Below, piece by piece: positions 26,839 to 35,525 of a DNA stretch of 64,000 nt. The notes beneath the pieces are model-generated. The model did no database searches. It was given only the letters and a program-made list of their open reading frames with translations, and was not told the origin of the DNA. The stretch is taken from NCBI GenBank assembly GCA_024235175.1, contig JACKMX010000005.1, positions 62,001-126,000 on the forward strand. The letters run 5' to 3'. Positions within the stretch are counted from its first letter, which is position 1. Every line of letters starts with the position of its first letter. A program made the position numbers and the translations under genes. This stretch comes from Chromatiaceae bacterium. GTDB lineage: Bacteria > Pseudomonadota > Gammaproteobacteria > Chromatiales > Chromatiaceae.

Positions 26839-27786
26839 CTAGTGATTGGCGGCTTCTTCCAATAAGGTAACAACCCGGACATTTCTTCGTTTTTTGGCTA
26901 TTTCCATAGCATCCCGCCCGTTGTTATCGTGAATTGCCTGGTCTGCCCCATTTCTCAACAGAAGGAAAACCAGATGCTCCGATCGCACGGAAGCCGCTTC
27001 CATCAACGCTGTGACACCGTCGGCATCCTGTTGATTGACGTTGGCACCCCGATAGATCAGGCGTTCGGCTGCCTGGAGATGATCCTGCCCCACTGCCCAG
27101 ATCAGTGCTGTTGCCCCATCATTGTCTGTCGCATTGATATCGGCGCCCGCATCGAGCAATACGTCAATGGAAGTTGCGTTCCCTTTATCGGCAGCGATAA
27201 GCAGCGCACTGGCTCCGTTCTTGTCCCGTGCCTCTATTGCGGATCCCCCCTTAATCAACATGGCGATAGTTTCCGGGTGTCCCTTTTCTGCAGCATGCAT
27301 CAGTGCAGTACGTCCATTGTTATCGGTTGAGGCGGTGTTTGCCCCTTTAAACAGTAGCTGTTCAACCATGTCGGTGAGACCATAGCGGGATGCGATCATC
27401 ATCGCATCCCAGCCGGCGCGGGTTTTAGCATTCAGATTGGCGCCCCGCTCAAGCAGCAGAGCCGATAATGCGTCATGACCGTTTTCTGCAGCGAAAGTTA
27501 GAGCCGTACATCCCTCTCTCGCTTCGGCATTAACATCTGCTCCTCGTGCCAGCAACAGCGCTGTGGCTTCCAGGTTGTCATTCTGAATAGCCATCATTAG
27601 CGCAGTTACGCCGAATTTATTAGCGGTGTCAACGGGTACCCCCTCGTCAAGCAGCCGTTGCAGCGTTTCCACGTCACCAATTCCTGCAGCCAGGCGAAAC
27701 TCCTTCTCTTTCTCGGAATCTCCAGCAATGGACGTGGAGACCAGCAGCATACCCAGTATAAGGGTGATGACATTAATAAACTTCAT
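26839..27786 (-). CDS. Secreted ankyrin-repeat protein
   Basis: A 315-residue protein with a signal peptide (cleavage near STSIAGDS) and about eight ankyrin repeats, for instance FGVTALMMAIQNDNLEATAL, EGCTALTFAAENGHDALSAL and NGRTALMHAAEKGHPETIAM. It is periplasmic and probably a protein-binding scaffold. It lies between fccA and the NapC-like gene on the same strand. In other bacteria similar ankyrin proteins accompany redox enzymes, but the partner here is unknown. Confidence 0.88.
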   Translation of the reverse strand: MKFINVITLILGMLLVSTSIAGDSEKEKEFRLAAGIGDVETLQRLLDEGVPVDTANKFGVTALMMAIQNDNLEATALLLARGADVNAEAREGCTALTFAAENGHDALSALLLERGANLNAKTRAGWDAMMIASRYGLTDMVEQLLFKGANTASTDNNGRTALMHAAEKGHPETIAMLIKGGSAIEARDKNGASALLIAADKGNATSIDVLLDAGADINATDNDGATALIWAVGQDHLQAAERLIYRGANVNQQDADGVTALMEAASVRSEHLVFLLLRNGADQAIHDNNGRDAMEIAKKRRNVRVVTLLEEAANH

Positions 27787-27833
27787 GGGCCTATACCTTG
27801 CTAGCGGAAAATATCGATGGCTGATAATTCAGC

Positions 27834-28412
27834 TTAATCCTGTTTCTCCGCAACTTCTTCCTCTTCTGGTTCATCCGGCTCTTCGTGAGCAATGCCCTTA
27901 TGGCAGTCAATGCAAGTTTTACCTTCGTCTCTGGCGCTACTGTGCCGGTTACGCGCACTTCGACTCTGTCCGCTCAGGTCCATGCTCTCCCAAGCGTGGC
28001 AGGAACGGCACTCGCGTGAGTCGGTGGCTCTCATCTTATCCCAAACCCGATTGGCCATATCCCATCTGTGCTGCTCGAATTTCTCTTTGGTATCTATGGT
28101 TCCGAGAAATTCGTGTAGAACATCTTTATAAGCAAGAATTTTGGCGACCATCTTGGGGCCGAACTCTTTGGGAACATGGCAATCTGCGCAGGTGGCTGTG
28201 ACGCCTGAGTTGTTTTTGTAGTGAACCGTCTCCTGCAACTCTTCCAGATTGATCTTCATGGAGTGGCAGTCGGTGCAGAATTCCATGGTGTTGGTCGCCG
28301 AGAGACCCACATTGAACAGGCCGGCAAAAACAACGCCGGCACCAAAAATAAGTATGAATATGAAAAAAAGCTTTGTCCGAGAAATTCCGGCACTTTTCTG
28401 GTCACGAGCCAT
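27834..28412 (-). CDS. NapC/NirT-family tetraheme cytochrome c
   Basis: A membrane-anchored quinol dehydrogenase of 192 residues. It has one N-terminal transmembrane helix (about residues 13-35) and four c-heme motifs: CTDCH, CADCH, CRSCH and CIDCH. It hands electrons from quinol to periplasmic reductases. The short acidic C-terminal tail (EEPDEPEEEE) is unusual. It is closely similar to the first ~190 residues of the fusion protein at 51545 (both carry TDSREC and a KxCIDCHKGIAH-type end), so the two are paralogues. It is co-directional with the ankyrin gene, 47 bases apart. Confidence 0.9.
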   Translation of the reverse strand: MARDQKSAGISRTKLFFIFILIFGAGVVFAGLFNVGLSATNTMEFCTDCHSMKINLEELQETVHYKNNSGVTATCADCHVPKEFGPKMVAKILAYKDVLHEFLGTIDTKEKFEQHRWDMANRVWDKMRATDSRECRSCHAWESMDLSGQSRSARNRHSSARDEGKTCIDCHKGIAHEEPDEPEEEEVAEKQD

Positions 28413-28939
28413 TAATTTTCCTCTCCCAAACCCCGTCGTAGTCTAAAACCCACCCCACGTCGTATGTAACGTGTTTTTTGAATTGGTATAAGCAGGTTAG
28501 ACGTCCGAAAGAAGGCAGTTGTAAGCTATAAATACACCCGCACTTTCGGACCACAATTTAGCGCATATTTTGTTTGTTCTAGCACGGATACTAAGTGAAA
28601 TCAGAAACCTTTGCAAAACTTTGCTTTCATTTTTTTTTATGGAGGGAGATCGCTAATTGGGTACTATCTGATTCAGATCAATTTCTTTGTGATTCAACAG
28701 AATAGTCTCTGTCTGAAAATAGGCATCTTTTCGAAATCATGTGGTATTTGCTCACCGTAAATAACCGCCGCGTCAATAAATATGCCGAATGAATCGGCCC
28801 CCATGCCCGGAAACAGTCTGCCTCAACCGCAATGCATGGCCTCCACCCAAGCGGACTCTCTAAGGCGCGCCCCAGGGTGAGCTCTCAGTCATCTTCAGGG
28901 GTTGGGTCCACTTCGGACGGATTCGTGTGTTTACAGGCT
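28413..28939. other. Long intergenic region upstream of the NapC-like gene
   Basis: About 530 bp with no supported gene. It contains an FNR-like box at 28668-28681 and an A/T-rich stretch at about 28600-28700. The GC-rich part at 28800-28900 shows no repeat or hairpin that I can support. Confidence 0.3.
28668..28681. promoter_or_regulatory. FNR/DNR-like box
   Basis: CTGAT-TCAG-ATCAA matches the FNR/DNR consensus TTGAT-N4-ATCAA at nine of ten positions. It is 256 bp upstream of the NapC/NirT-like gene, which is far but possible. Confidence 0.4.
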
Positions 28940-29392
28940 TTAGGTCAAACCTTTGTCAGCAAAGAACTCCCGGTATTCAACGTCGATCTCGTTGATGTGG
29001 TGGTATAGCCATTCCCACAGCAGCGTACTCATTTTTCCTTTGAACTTTACATTTCTGTCGTTTATCTGAGACTGAATCTTGGTCAGGTCGCTTACAAACT
29101 TATCGTGCTGCACCTTGTGTCCTGGATATCCGGGATAATCGAATTTACGCATGATCTCTTCCTCCTCGCGAAAATGCGTGGCCACAAAAAGTGTCACCCG
29201 ACTGAACAACGCATCGACACGCTTCCAGTCGTTCGCATCCGGTTCACGATCTGCAAGTTCCTCAACCAGTTGATTGAATTCCACAGCATAGCTGGCCAGC
29301 CTCAGATGCTGTTTGTTGAATTCTGAAACACCTACGTTTTTCAAAAGGCAGGGACTGCTCTCTTGCGCGGAAGAACTCTTAAGTCCAAACAT
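28940..29392 (-). CDS. Hemerythrin-domain protein
   Basis: About 150 residues. After a ~20-residue N-terminal extension, the hemerythrin di-iron ligands are visible: FNKQHLRLAS, HFREEEEIM, HKVQHDKF and HHINEIDVEYREFF. The frame is open to 29503, but the ATG at 29392 follows a GGAG site and gives normal length. There is no signal peptide. It binds O2 or NO and is one of three such genes in the window. Confidence 0.85.
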   Translation of the reverse strand: MFGLKSSSAQESSPCLLKNVGVSEFNKQHLRLASYAVEFNQLVEELADREPDANDWKRVDALFSRVTLFVATHFREEEEIMRKFDYPGYPGHKVQHDKFVSDLTKIQSQINDRNVKFKGKMSTLLWEWLYHHINEIDVEYREFFADKGLT

Positions 29393-29763
29393 GGATCTTT
29401 TCTCCAGGAATAAAATACAGCGCCAATTGTACCTCTTTGCAGGAGTCCAAAAAACCGCAATTTGGTTGGCGGGCAAACTGATCCGCCACTGTTCCGAGCG
29501 CAATGGATCTGCTTATTTGATATTTGAACTGCACTGATTCCAGACAAGCCATGACAATAAGATGCGGCGAATGGTGGTATGCGAATATGCGGGTGTTGCG
29601 GGTCTGCTATGCAGCATTGAATATTCATGCCATCGGTTGACCTGTTGCCTGCTCTCCATTGTTTGAAGTACTGAAAGCAGAACAATAAGAGTAGAATGTC
29701 TTTAGTACTGATTCTGATAAATTGAAAACTTCCCTGCATAGATCTCTATACCGACAGTAGCAA
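29393..29763. other. Divergent intergenic region
   Basis: About 370 bp between the hemerythrin gene and the plus-strand membrane protein at 29764. No gene, repeat or clear regulatory box is visible. Confidence 0.3.
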
Positions 29764-30108
29764 ATGTTCATTTTCAGCAGAAGGTTTCAAATTGTACTGG
29801 GTATTCTCCTGCTCTCGCTATTTGATCCAATGGTTTTGGGGGAGGGGCTTACGCCGGAACGGTTGCAGGCTCAGGCTTCTACGGCTTTGTCAGTGAACCA
29901 GGCATCGGTAAAACCGGGCACGGTTGCAAAGGCCGACCTTTCTGGAAAGAAGGCGATTACAAATGAGTCTGACAAGGGATCCGTTCAAGGTGGATTCAGT
30001 GATGGCCGCGGTGGCTTCTGGATTGTCGGAATTCTCATTAACCTGTCTGTTTTGGGATGGTTTCTGATATGGGCTGTAAAAGAGTGGCGCAAGAATAAAG
30101 ATGACTGA
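29764..30108 (+). CDS. Membrane protein of unknown function
   Basis: A 114-residue protein with an N-terminal signal or first helix (about residues 8-27), a polar middle rich in Ser, Lys and Gly, and one C-terminal transmembrane helix (FWIVGILINLSVLGWFLIWAV) with a basic tail. The polar middle is predicted to be periplasmic. It sits directly before the DUF420 gene in the heme-copper region, so a role in oxidase assembly or as an accessory subunit is inferred. No family is recognised. Confidence 0.55.
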   Translation: MFIFSRRFQIVLGILLLSLFDPMVLGEGLTPERLQAQASTALSVNQASVKPGTVAKADLSGKKAITNESDKGSVQGGFSDGRGGFWIVGILINLSVLGWFLIWAVKEWRKNKDD

Positions 30109-30191
30109 CCTGTGGCATTGTTGACGGTATTCTTTAACATCTGTAGTTTTACCAGACGTACTTTTTAACGCAGATTTGTCGTTTTAAGCAA

Positions 30192-30623
30192 ATGGAACTC
30201 ACCTCCTATCTACCCCCCTTGCAGGCGACACTGAACACTATTTCCGCTTGCTTGATTCTCGCTGCATACTTTTTTATCCGCAGAGGTAATAAGCGTGCGC
30301 ACAAGATCTGCATGGTATCTGCACTGGTGGTTTCCGCGATGTTTCTGATTTCCTATCTCTACTATCACAATCAAGTGGGCTACATGCCGTTTTCAGGCCA
30401 GGGATTGATTCGCCCAATCTATTTCACAATACTGTTTACACACATATTTTTGGCGGTGGTCATATTGCCGATGATAGTCTTGACCGTTACTTTTGCGCTT
30501 AGAGACAGGATTACGCTTCATCAGCGTATAACCCGCTGGACATTACCGTTATGGCTCTATGTTTCTGTAACCGGTGTGCTGATCTACCTTTTTGGATTTC
30601 ATCTCTATCCCCCACAGGTTTAG
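30192..30623 (+). CDS. DUF420-family membrane protein
   Basis: A 143-residue protein with four predicted helices, of the DUF420/CtaM-like family (HKICMVSALVVSAMFLISYL, TILFTHIFLAVVILPM, HQRITRWTLPLWLYVSVTGV). Members are linked to assembly or function of heme-copper oxidases; conserved histidines are seen in HKICM, YYHNQ, THIFL and HQRI. It lies beside divergent heme-copper genes and fits that role. Confidence 0.85.
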   Translation: MELTSYLPPLQATLNTISACLILAAYFFIRRGNKRAHKICMVSALVVSAMFLISYLYYHNQVGYMPFSGQGLIRPIYFTILFTHIFLAVVILPMIVLTVTFALRDRITLHQRITRWTLPLWLYVSVTGVLIYLFGFHLYPPQV

Positions 30624-30688
30624 TTGCTGGAACGGGGGCACCATAGAGTTTTGACTGCGGATCAAAAGCTGGGAGGGACACACAGATC

Positions 30689-30865
30689 ATGTTGGATTTC
30701 GTTGCGTATACTGTTGTCGGACTGGTGCTTTATTTTGTGTCCGATTGGATACTGAATCAGATAGAGATCAGAAGAGGGGCTCGATTTGAAAATCGTTCTC
30801 TGGTGTTTTTTGTCATTATAATGGTGCTTGCGCTGGGCTCATTCGAGTTGATCAAGCGAATGTAG
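30689..30865 (+). CDS. Small two-helix membrane protein (58 aa)
   Basis: An ATG at 30689 with GGGAGG upstream opens a 58-codon frame with two hydrophobic segments (DFVAYTVVGLVLYFVSDWIL and SLVFFVIIMVLALGSFELI) separated by a basic, arginine-containing loop. It follows DUF420 by 65 bases on the same strand and converges on the heme-copper gene at 30912. It is a plausible small accessory subunit. It is shorter than usual gene-calling limits. Confidence 0.55.
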   Translation: MLDFVAYTVVGLVLYFVSDWILNQIEIRRGARFENRSLVFFVIIMVLALGSFELIKRM

Positions 30866-30911
30866 TATTACAGTAAGGTGCAAGCTTGCATCAGGCCGGT
30901 AATGCATGGAC

Positions 30912-32297
30912 CTATTTTTCGGGCCACATGGCCCTGAACACCACGACTAGAAAGATAATCCCCCCTATGATGGCGATCAAGCCTCCCAATCCCATCAATC
31001 CCATACTGGCTATTTTCTCGATGCTTTCCAGGCCCTGGGCGCTTCCTGCGGTTTTACGTTGAACTCCGTAGCCGCCAGACCAGGCCAGACCGAATACATG
31101 CATCATCTGTCCTATGCCATAGATAGCGGGCTGGAAACGTGCCAGTTTGCCGGTTGGTTTACGAAAACCTATACGCGGCAGTATGTGATAGATGACGCCC
31201 ATGAAAGCCAGCGTTACAGCAACAATTGATCCGTGATAATGCGCCGGTATGGTCACGTTGCTGCCGCTGATCATAAACCCGATGATTCCGCCGATACCAA
31301 ACAGAATAATTGAGAAAAGAAGCGCGGACCGCTGCGCACGAAGTTGATCGTCGGTAACCGGTCGGGAACCGAAAAAAGCGGGAAGCAGTGCCAGTGCCAG
31401 GGGTAGCGGAGCAATACCACCACCATACTGCATCAGCCAGGTGAACCAGAGCATATGCTCACCTGATCCGACGGCAAACGCAGCGTAGACATAGATCGTC
31501 ATCAGAGCGGGTAAGGCGCCCAGGGCAAACAGCAGTACCGCGATTCTCGGGTTGAGTCTGATGTTCAGTCCGGACATGGTGGCCAGCCACAACCAGCCCA
31601 CCAGCATCAGCTGGATATGCGTGAATTGAATGGTATGGCCGCCGCCCCAGAACAACAGCTCATAGTATTGCTGTCCCTCGATAGCTTGCGGAATCCCGAG
31701 GTAGGAGGCGACCACGGAGGCGACCGATATTAACCCTATAACCAGACCGGTCAAGAGCCCGAAGCGAAGCGCGCCCACGCCACTGACTCTTTTCCCCATC
31801 GGTTTGGAATAAAACAGGCCGCGGACAACCAGCAGTGTAAAGCCCAGACCGAATATTCCAAGACCGGCAAAAAATATCGGATCCTGAAGTACAGGTACGT
31901 AGTTGTTCATCAGCGGACCGCCGGCCCCCAGAAAGGGGGACAGGCTGAGTACAGCAGTTCCTGTTACTGCCAGCCAGAATGCCGCCCAACCGCATTCAGA
32001 GCATTTTTCCCTGCTGTTCAGCGTCCAGAGGATTCCCGCGCAGGAGAGAAACCATACCAGTACCGTGAGGTCCACATGGACCACCAGGGCAGTATGGAAA
32101 AAATCTATCCAGGGAAATATCTCCTGTACCCCCGGCGTTCGCGACATGACGATCAGGATGGTCAGCAGTCCTGCGACAACCAATGATCCAAGCGCCAGTG
32201 CCAGCCAACCGACGGTGAGTCTTCGTGATCCGGCTTCAGGCAGCTCCAGATCGAACCCATCGATTATCTGATTTTGAGTTGAATGGTCAGTGTGCAT
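30912..32297 (-). CDS. Divergent heme-copper oxidase-superfamily subunit I (non-canonical active site)
   Basis: A 461-residue protein with about twelve helices. The low-spin and high-spin heme ligands are kept (H74 in VVHVDLTV; H353 and H355 in IPAHYHGSIVAV). At the CuB site the usual HPEVY motif is replaced by H221-TIQF, so the cross-linked tyrosine position is Phe225. The expected adjacent HH pair of the next helix is absent; only E280-H281 follows, probably in a loop. It therefore cannot be a normal O2 reductase; a NO reductase-like or non-catalytic quinol/electron-transfer role is possible. It is the last gene of an operon with a 167-residue protein and the cytochrome b fusion at 32856. 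Confidence 0.7.
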   Translation of the reverse strand: MHTDHSTQNQIIDGFDLELPEAGSRRLTVGWLALALGSLVVAGLLTILIVMSRTPGVQEIFPWIDFFHTALVVHVDLTVLVWFLSCAGILWTLNSREKCSECGWAAFWLAVTGTAVLSLSPFLGAGGPLMNNYVPVLQDPIFFAGLGIFGLGFTLLVVRGLFYSKPMGKRVSGVGALRFGLLTGLVIGLISVASVVASYLGIPQAIEGQQYYELLFWGGGHTIQFTHIQLMLVGWLWLATMSGLNIRLNPRIAVLLFALGALPALMTIYVYAAFAVGSGEHMLWFTWLMQYGGGIAPLPLALALLPAFFGSRPVTDDQLRAQRSALLFSIILFGIGGIIGFMISGSNVTIPAHYHGSIVAVTLAFMGVIYHILPRIGFRKPTGKLARFQPAIYGIGQMMHVFGLAWSGGYGVQRKTAGSAQGLESIEKIASMGLMGLGGLIAIIGGIIFLVVVFRAMWPEK

Positions 32298-32359
32298 GGT
32301 GTTTTTGATATTTCCGGGAATGGGTCAATACGCCGGGATTACACGGTGCCGACGATGCC

Positions 32360-32863
32360 TTATTTTAATACAAACTGGTTCTGAGCGTTGTTGAACTGTA
32401 TTACAAGAAGCTGCGCAGATCCCAGTGAGACTGCTTGCCGGTAATGGTGCGTCGGACCCTCTACGCGAACATTGTCGTTCATGCGGATTTCGAGCATGTG
32501 TTCTCCCTTCGGAACCTTCACGCTGTGATAAATGTCCACTCCCTGGTCTTTATACAGGCCCGGTGGATCCACAGTCTCATCAATGACATATTTGTCATTC
32601 ATCAGCACTTCAATTTTGATGGGGGATCTTTCACGCGGGCACTCTTCCAGTACACGCATATTGGGAGGCAGCTTAGCCAACTCTTCCTGACTTTTTCTAC
32701 GGCACTCATGGGCTGGTTTTCCCGCGTGGGAAAGCGCCAGCGTGATCATTGACTCTTCTGGTGTCAGGCGCACATAAGGCGGACTGAAGGAGAAATACCA
32801 GACCAGAGCCATAAATACCGTATAGTTCAGTATCTGTAGCAGCAGACGTTTTGCGTTAGGCAT
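32360..32863 (-). CDS. Membrane-anchored protein of unknown function
   Basis: About 167 residues with one N-terminal transmembrane helix (ILNYTVFMALVWYFSF) and a periplasmic beta-rich domain; it has two cysteines, in ECRRKS and ECPRER. The ATG at 32863 has a GGGAGA site and overlaps the end of the cytochrome b fusion gene by eight bases, so it is translationally coupled. It sits between that gene and the divergent subunit I, suggesting that it is a subunit or assembly factor of the same complex. No family is recognised. Confidence 0.65.
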   Translation of the reverse strand: MPNAKRLLLQILNYTVFMALVWYFSFSPPYVRLTPEESMITLALSHAGKPAHECRRKSQEELAKLPPNMRVLEECPRERSPIKIEVLMNDKYVIDETVDPPGLYKDQGVDIYHSVKVPKGEHMLEIRMNDNVRVEGPTHHYRQAVSLGSAQLLVIQFNNAQNQFVLK

Positions 32864-34412
32864 TTTCAATCTCCCGAGAACTGGAGATTGTTGCATCCTC
32901 TTTCAGACGAGCTATCTGATTTGTAAAGATCTCGAGCTGGTCCCTGATCTCTTTGCCATCGGTTACCGCACCACGGAAAACCGCAATGCGGGAGCGATCC
33001 ACGCGCTCCCTTAGCACTGGCTTGCGCCCCTCATTGAACCTTTTATCCATCCAGATGTTGCCATAGCGATAATAACAGTCGCCATTTCTGCATCCGGTAA
33101 TGAAGACGCCGTCCGCGCCATTCTTCAGCGCATACTCCACCAGGGTTGGCGGCAGCATGCCTGTGCAAAGAAAACTCAGTACCGCAACGTTAGGGTCCTG
33201 CAGTTCCGCCACATCGAATGCGTGATCGCATCCAAAGACAATTATTTTGGTATTGCCTTGTAATGCATCCAGGGCGGTCCGTGTCCGAGTTCGTACATCA
33301 TCAATCGGGAACTGGGGCATATCTATTCCCGTCTCAAGCACTTTCGTGCTCGAACGAAACGGGTTGGATGAGTGGCAGGAGCCCACACAAATACCGCAAG
33401 CGGCACAGAGTTTGTCTTCAACCACAACTTCGTACTCCCATCGGGCGCCATCGGTTCTGGTTCGCACACTGATTGCATCAAACGGACAATCGACCGCACA
33501 TTGCCCGCAGCCATTGCATTCATCCAGATGAACCACCGCTGCTGCACCGGTCTTTTTGGGTGGCAGCCAAGGCATAATCATGAGCAATGTCGTTATACCG
33601 ATGGTCAATACCCAGGTCTCGCCTGCGGTCAGATAATCCAGCACCGGGTAGATATTGAGATAAAACCAATCAAGATTAAGAACAGCCGGCACTTTATGCA
33701 GATCGGCGGGAGCATGACTGACCGCGGGCCAGATAAAAGAGAGTGCAAGCAAAGCGAGAAAACTTCCGATTGCCAACCCTCTGGGTGCGCTTACCTCAAC
33801 ATGCGAGAGCCGTTTGACATGAATCCAGAGTGCAAAAATGAGCAACACCGGCTGCCCCAACAGGTGCAGAAAACCCATCAGCGTGAAGAAGCGGTCGGTG
33901 AGGTGCCCCTCCAGAAAATTGCTGGCCATCGAACCCTGGACTATGGGAAGTGCATCCATGAGCTGGGAGGAGAGCACTGCCACATACAGTCCCAGCTCAT
34001 CCCAAACAAGCCAGTAGCCGGTTATGCCAAGGGTTATTACAAACCAGAGCGTTGGAACTCCGGTCAGCCAGGAGAACCAGCGGAAACCACGATATCGGTC
34101 AAGTGCGAATTCCCTGAACATGTGCAGTATAATTGTCGCGACCGCAGCATCCGATGCGTAGCGGTGCAGGCTGCGCATAACACCGCCAAAATACCATTGA
34201 TCATGTGTCAGGTATTCGACTGAATTGTAAGCGCCGGATAGGCTGGTATCAAAAAAAATGAATAGATAGATGCCGCTGACCAAGACCACCCAGAAGAAGA
34301 AAAAAGTGAGCGTGCCAAGGTGATAGAGGGGATTCCATTCGGGTCCAAAGGAGATATTGAACCACTCTTCAAGCGCCAGATAGCCTCTCTTTATTGGATT
34401 GACGGATTTCAA
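32856..34412 (-). CDS. Cytochrome b - ferredoxin - MvhD fusion protein
   Basis: A 518-residue fusion. Residues ~25-280 are a cytochrome b/b6-type membrane domain with the bis-His pairs H83/H97 and H183/H198, which would hold two b hemes across the membrane. Residues 299-350 carry two [4Fe-4S] motifs (C299-C302-C305-C309 and C336-C339-C342-C346). Residues ~388-500 resemble MvhD/hydrogenase delta subunits (FGCDHAFD, LCTGMLPP, GCRNGDCYYRYGN), a cysteine-rich electron-transfer domain known from heterodisulfide reductase complexes. It could link a cytoplasmic carrier to quinone or to the neighbouring divergent heme-copper protein. It is the first gene of a three-gene operon. Confidence 0.85.
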   Translation of the reverse strand: MKSVNPIKRGYLALEEWFNISFGPEWNPLYHLGTLTFFFFWVVLVSGIYLFIFFDTSLSGAYNSVEYLTHDQWYFGGVMRSLHRYASDAAVATIILHMFREFALDRYRGFRWFSWLTGVPTLWFVITLGITGYWLVWDELGLYVAVLSSQLMDALPIVQGSMASNFLEGHLTDRFFTLMGFLHLLGQPVLLIFALWIHVKRLSHVEVSAPRGLAIGSFLALLALSFIWPAVSHAPADLHKVPAVLNLDWFYLNIYPVLDYLTAGETWVLTIGITTLLMIMPWLPPKKTGAAAVVHLDECNGCGQCAVDCPFDAISVRTRTDGARWEYEVVVEDKLCAACGICVGSCHSSNPFRSSTKVLETGIDMPQFPIDDVRTRTRTALDALQGNTKIIVFGCDHAFDVAELQDPNVAVLSFLCTGMLPPTLVEYALKNGADGVFITGCRNGDCYYRYGNIWMDKRFNEGRKPVLRERVDRSRIAVFRGAVTDGKEIRDQLEIFTNQIARLKEDATISSSREIENA

Positions 34413-34648
34413 TCTCTCTAAGCCTCAGATATTGCCAGGGGTGAGTAATCACCGGTGAAGATGGGCAGTATGATATTTTGATCCGATGTTTGTTGGAAAT
34501 GACATTGATCAATATGGATTTTTTGGATCATGCCAAATTGGATTCAACAAATCGATATAACGTGAAGAAAGGGATAGCGTGTAAATTGGCAGTTTAGTGA
34601 TACTTCGTTTGAGTATTGGGGGATTTAATAGCCAGGGAACATAACAAA

Positions 34649-35494
34649 TCAGGTTCTATCCAGACGCCTTCGCTTTATTATCTCCATAACCACAAATAGT
34701 AAGCCGGACAAGATTATAAGGGCACCAATAATGAGCCCGATAAAAAGCGAATAGTCAAAGTGGTAACCGTCCCGGCTCGGATCATAAGCGGTACAAAAAA
34801 AGCGAACTTTATTGACCAACTCGTCGAGCAGCGTCTGTCCAGGTTTTGGCCGGCCCAGTACCAGATCCTTCAAAGGTTCAACCAGCAGAGGAGTATCGAA
34901 TACTTCGCCATACACCTGTGTGTAAATCACGCTATCCGCGTCGATTACGCTGGCCTGAACGATGTGATCGAATCCGTTGGGCGAGGTGAAGAACAGGAAG
35001 CCGAGCTGTTTGCTGAGTGCATTGATGGTGTCACCGTCCGCGCTCAACAGAAACCAGTCTGCCTTATCCACCCCCTGTTTTTTGGCATAGGAGATCATCG
35101 CCTGCGGCGTGTCGTGTTGGGCGTCAAATCCCAGAATGGCAACCCTGAAGCTGTCGCGGCCGAGTGCTTCACGCGCTTTTTCCACCACTTTGCTCAGGTG
35201 TCTGGTAGTCATGGGACAGATATGGTAGCAACTGGTGTAGAGGAGACTCAGCACCAGTGGTTTTCCTCTGAAATCCGAAAATCTAACCGACCTGCCGTTC
35301 TGATCGGTGAAAAGATGATCATCGAGAGTACGACCTATTGCGGACTGGCTTGACTGCAACGCAGTCTTGTATTGGAAGCTCTTAACAGAGCCTGATCCGC
35401 CTGCCCCCGCTTCGTTGGCTGAAACGAACAGGGGGAGGAGGGCAGACAGGAGATATATGAGCAGCGCGGCAAAATGGCGCATAGGCGGATACAA
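34649..35494 (-). CDS. SCO1/SenC-family copper chaperone (C-terminally anchored)
   Basis: A 281-residue protein with a signal peptide, a thioredoxin-like SCO domain holding the copper site CYHIC and the distal histidine in FDHIVQAS, and a C-terminal transmembrane helix (about residues 250-272) with a basic end. SCO proteins deliver copper to CuA. This one stands upstream of heme O synthase and serves the CuA subunit at 38260. A second SCO gene is at 42195. The start could be M1 or M5. Confidence 0.9.
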   Translation of the reverse strand: MYPPMRHFAALLIYLLSALLPLFVSANEAGAGGSGSVKSFQYKTALQSSQSAIGRTLDDHLFTDQNGRSVRFSDFRGKPLVLSLLYTSCYHICPMTTRHLSKVVEKAREALGRDSFRVAILGFDAQHDTPQAMISYAKKQGVDKADWFLLSADGDTINALSKQLGFLFFTSPNGFDHIVQASVIDADSVIYTQVYGEVFDTPLLVEPLKDLVLGRPKPGQTLLDELVNKVRFFCTAYDPSRDGYHFDYSLFIGLIIGALIILSGLLFVVMEIIKRRRLDRT

Positions 35495-35525
35495 ACAGCT
35501 TCAAGGGTGACGCAGGTTGACAGTG

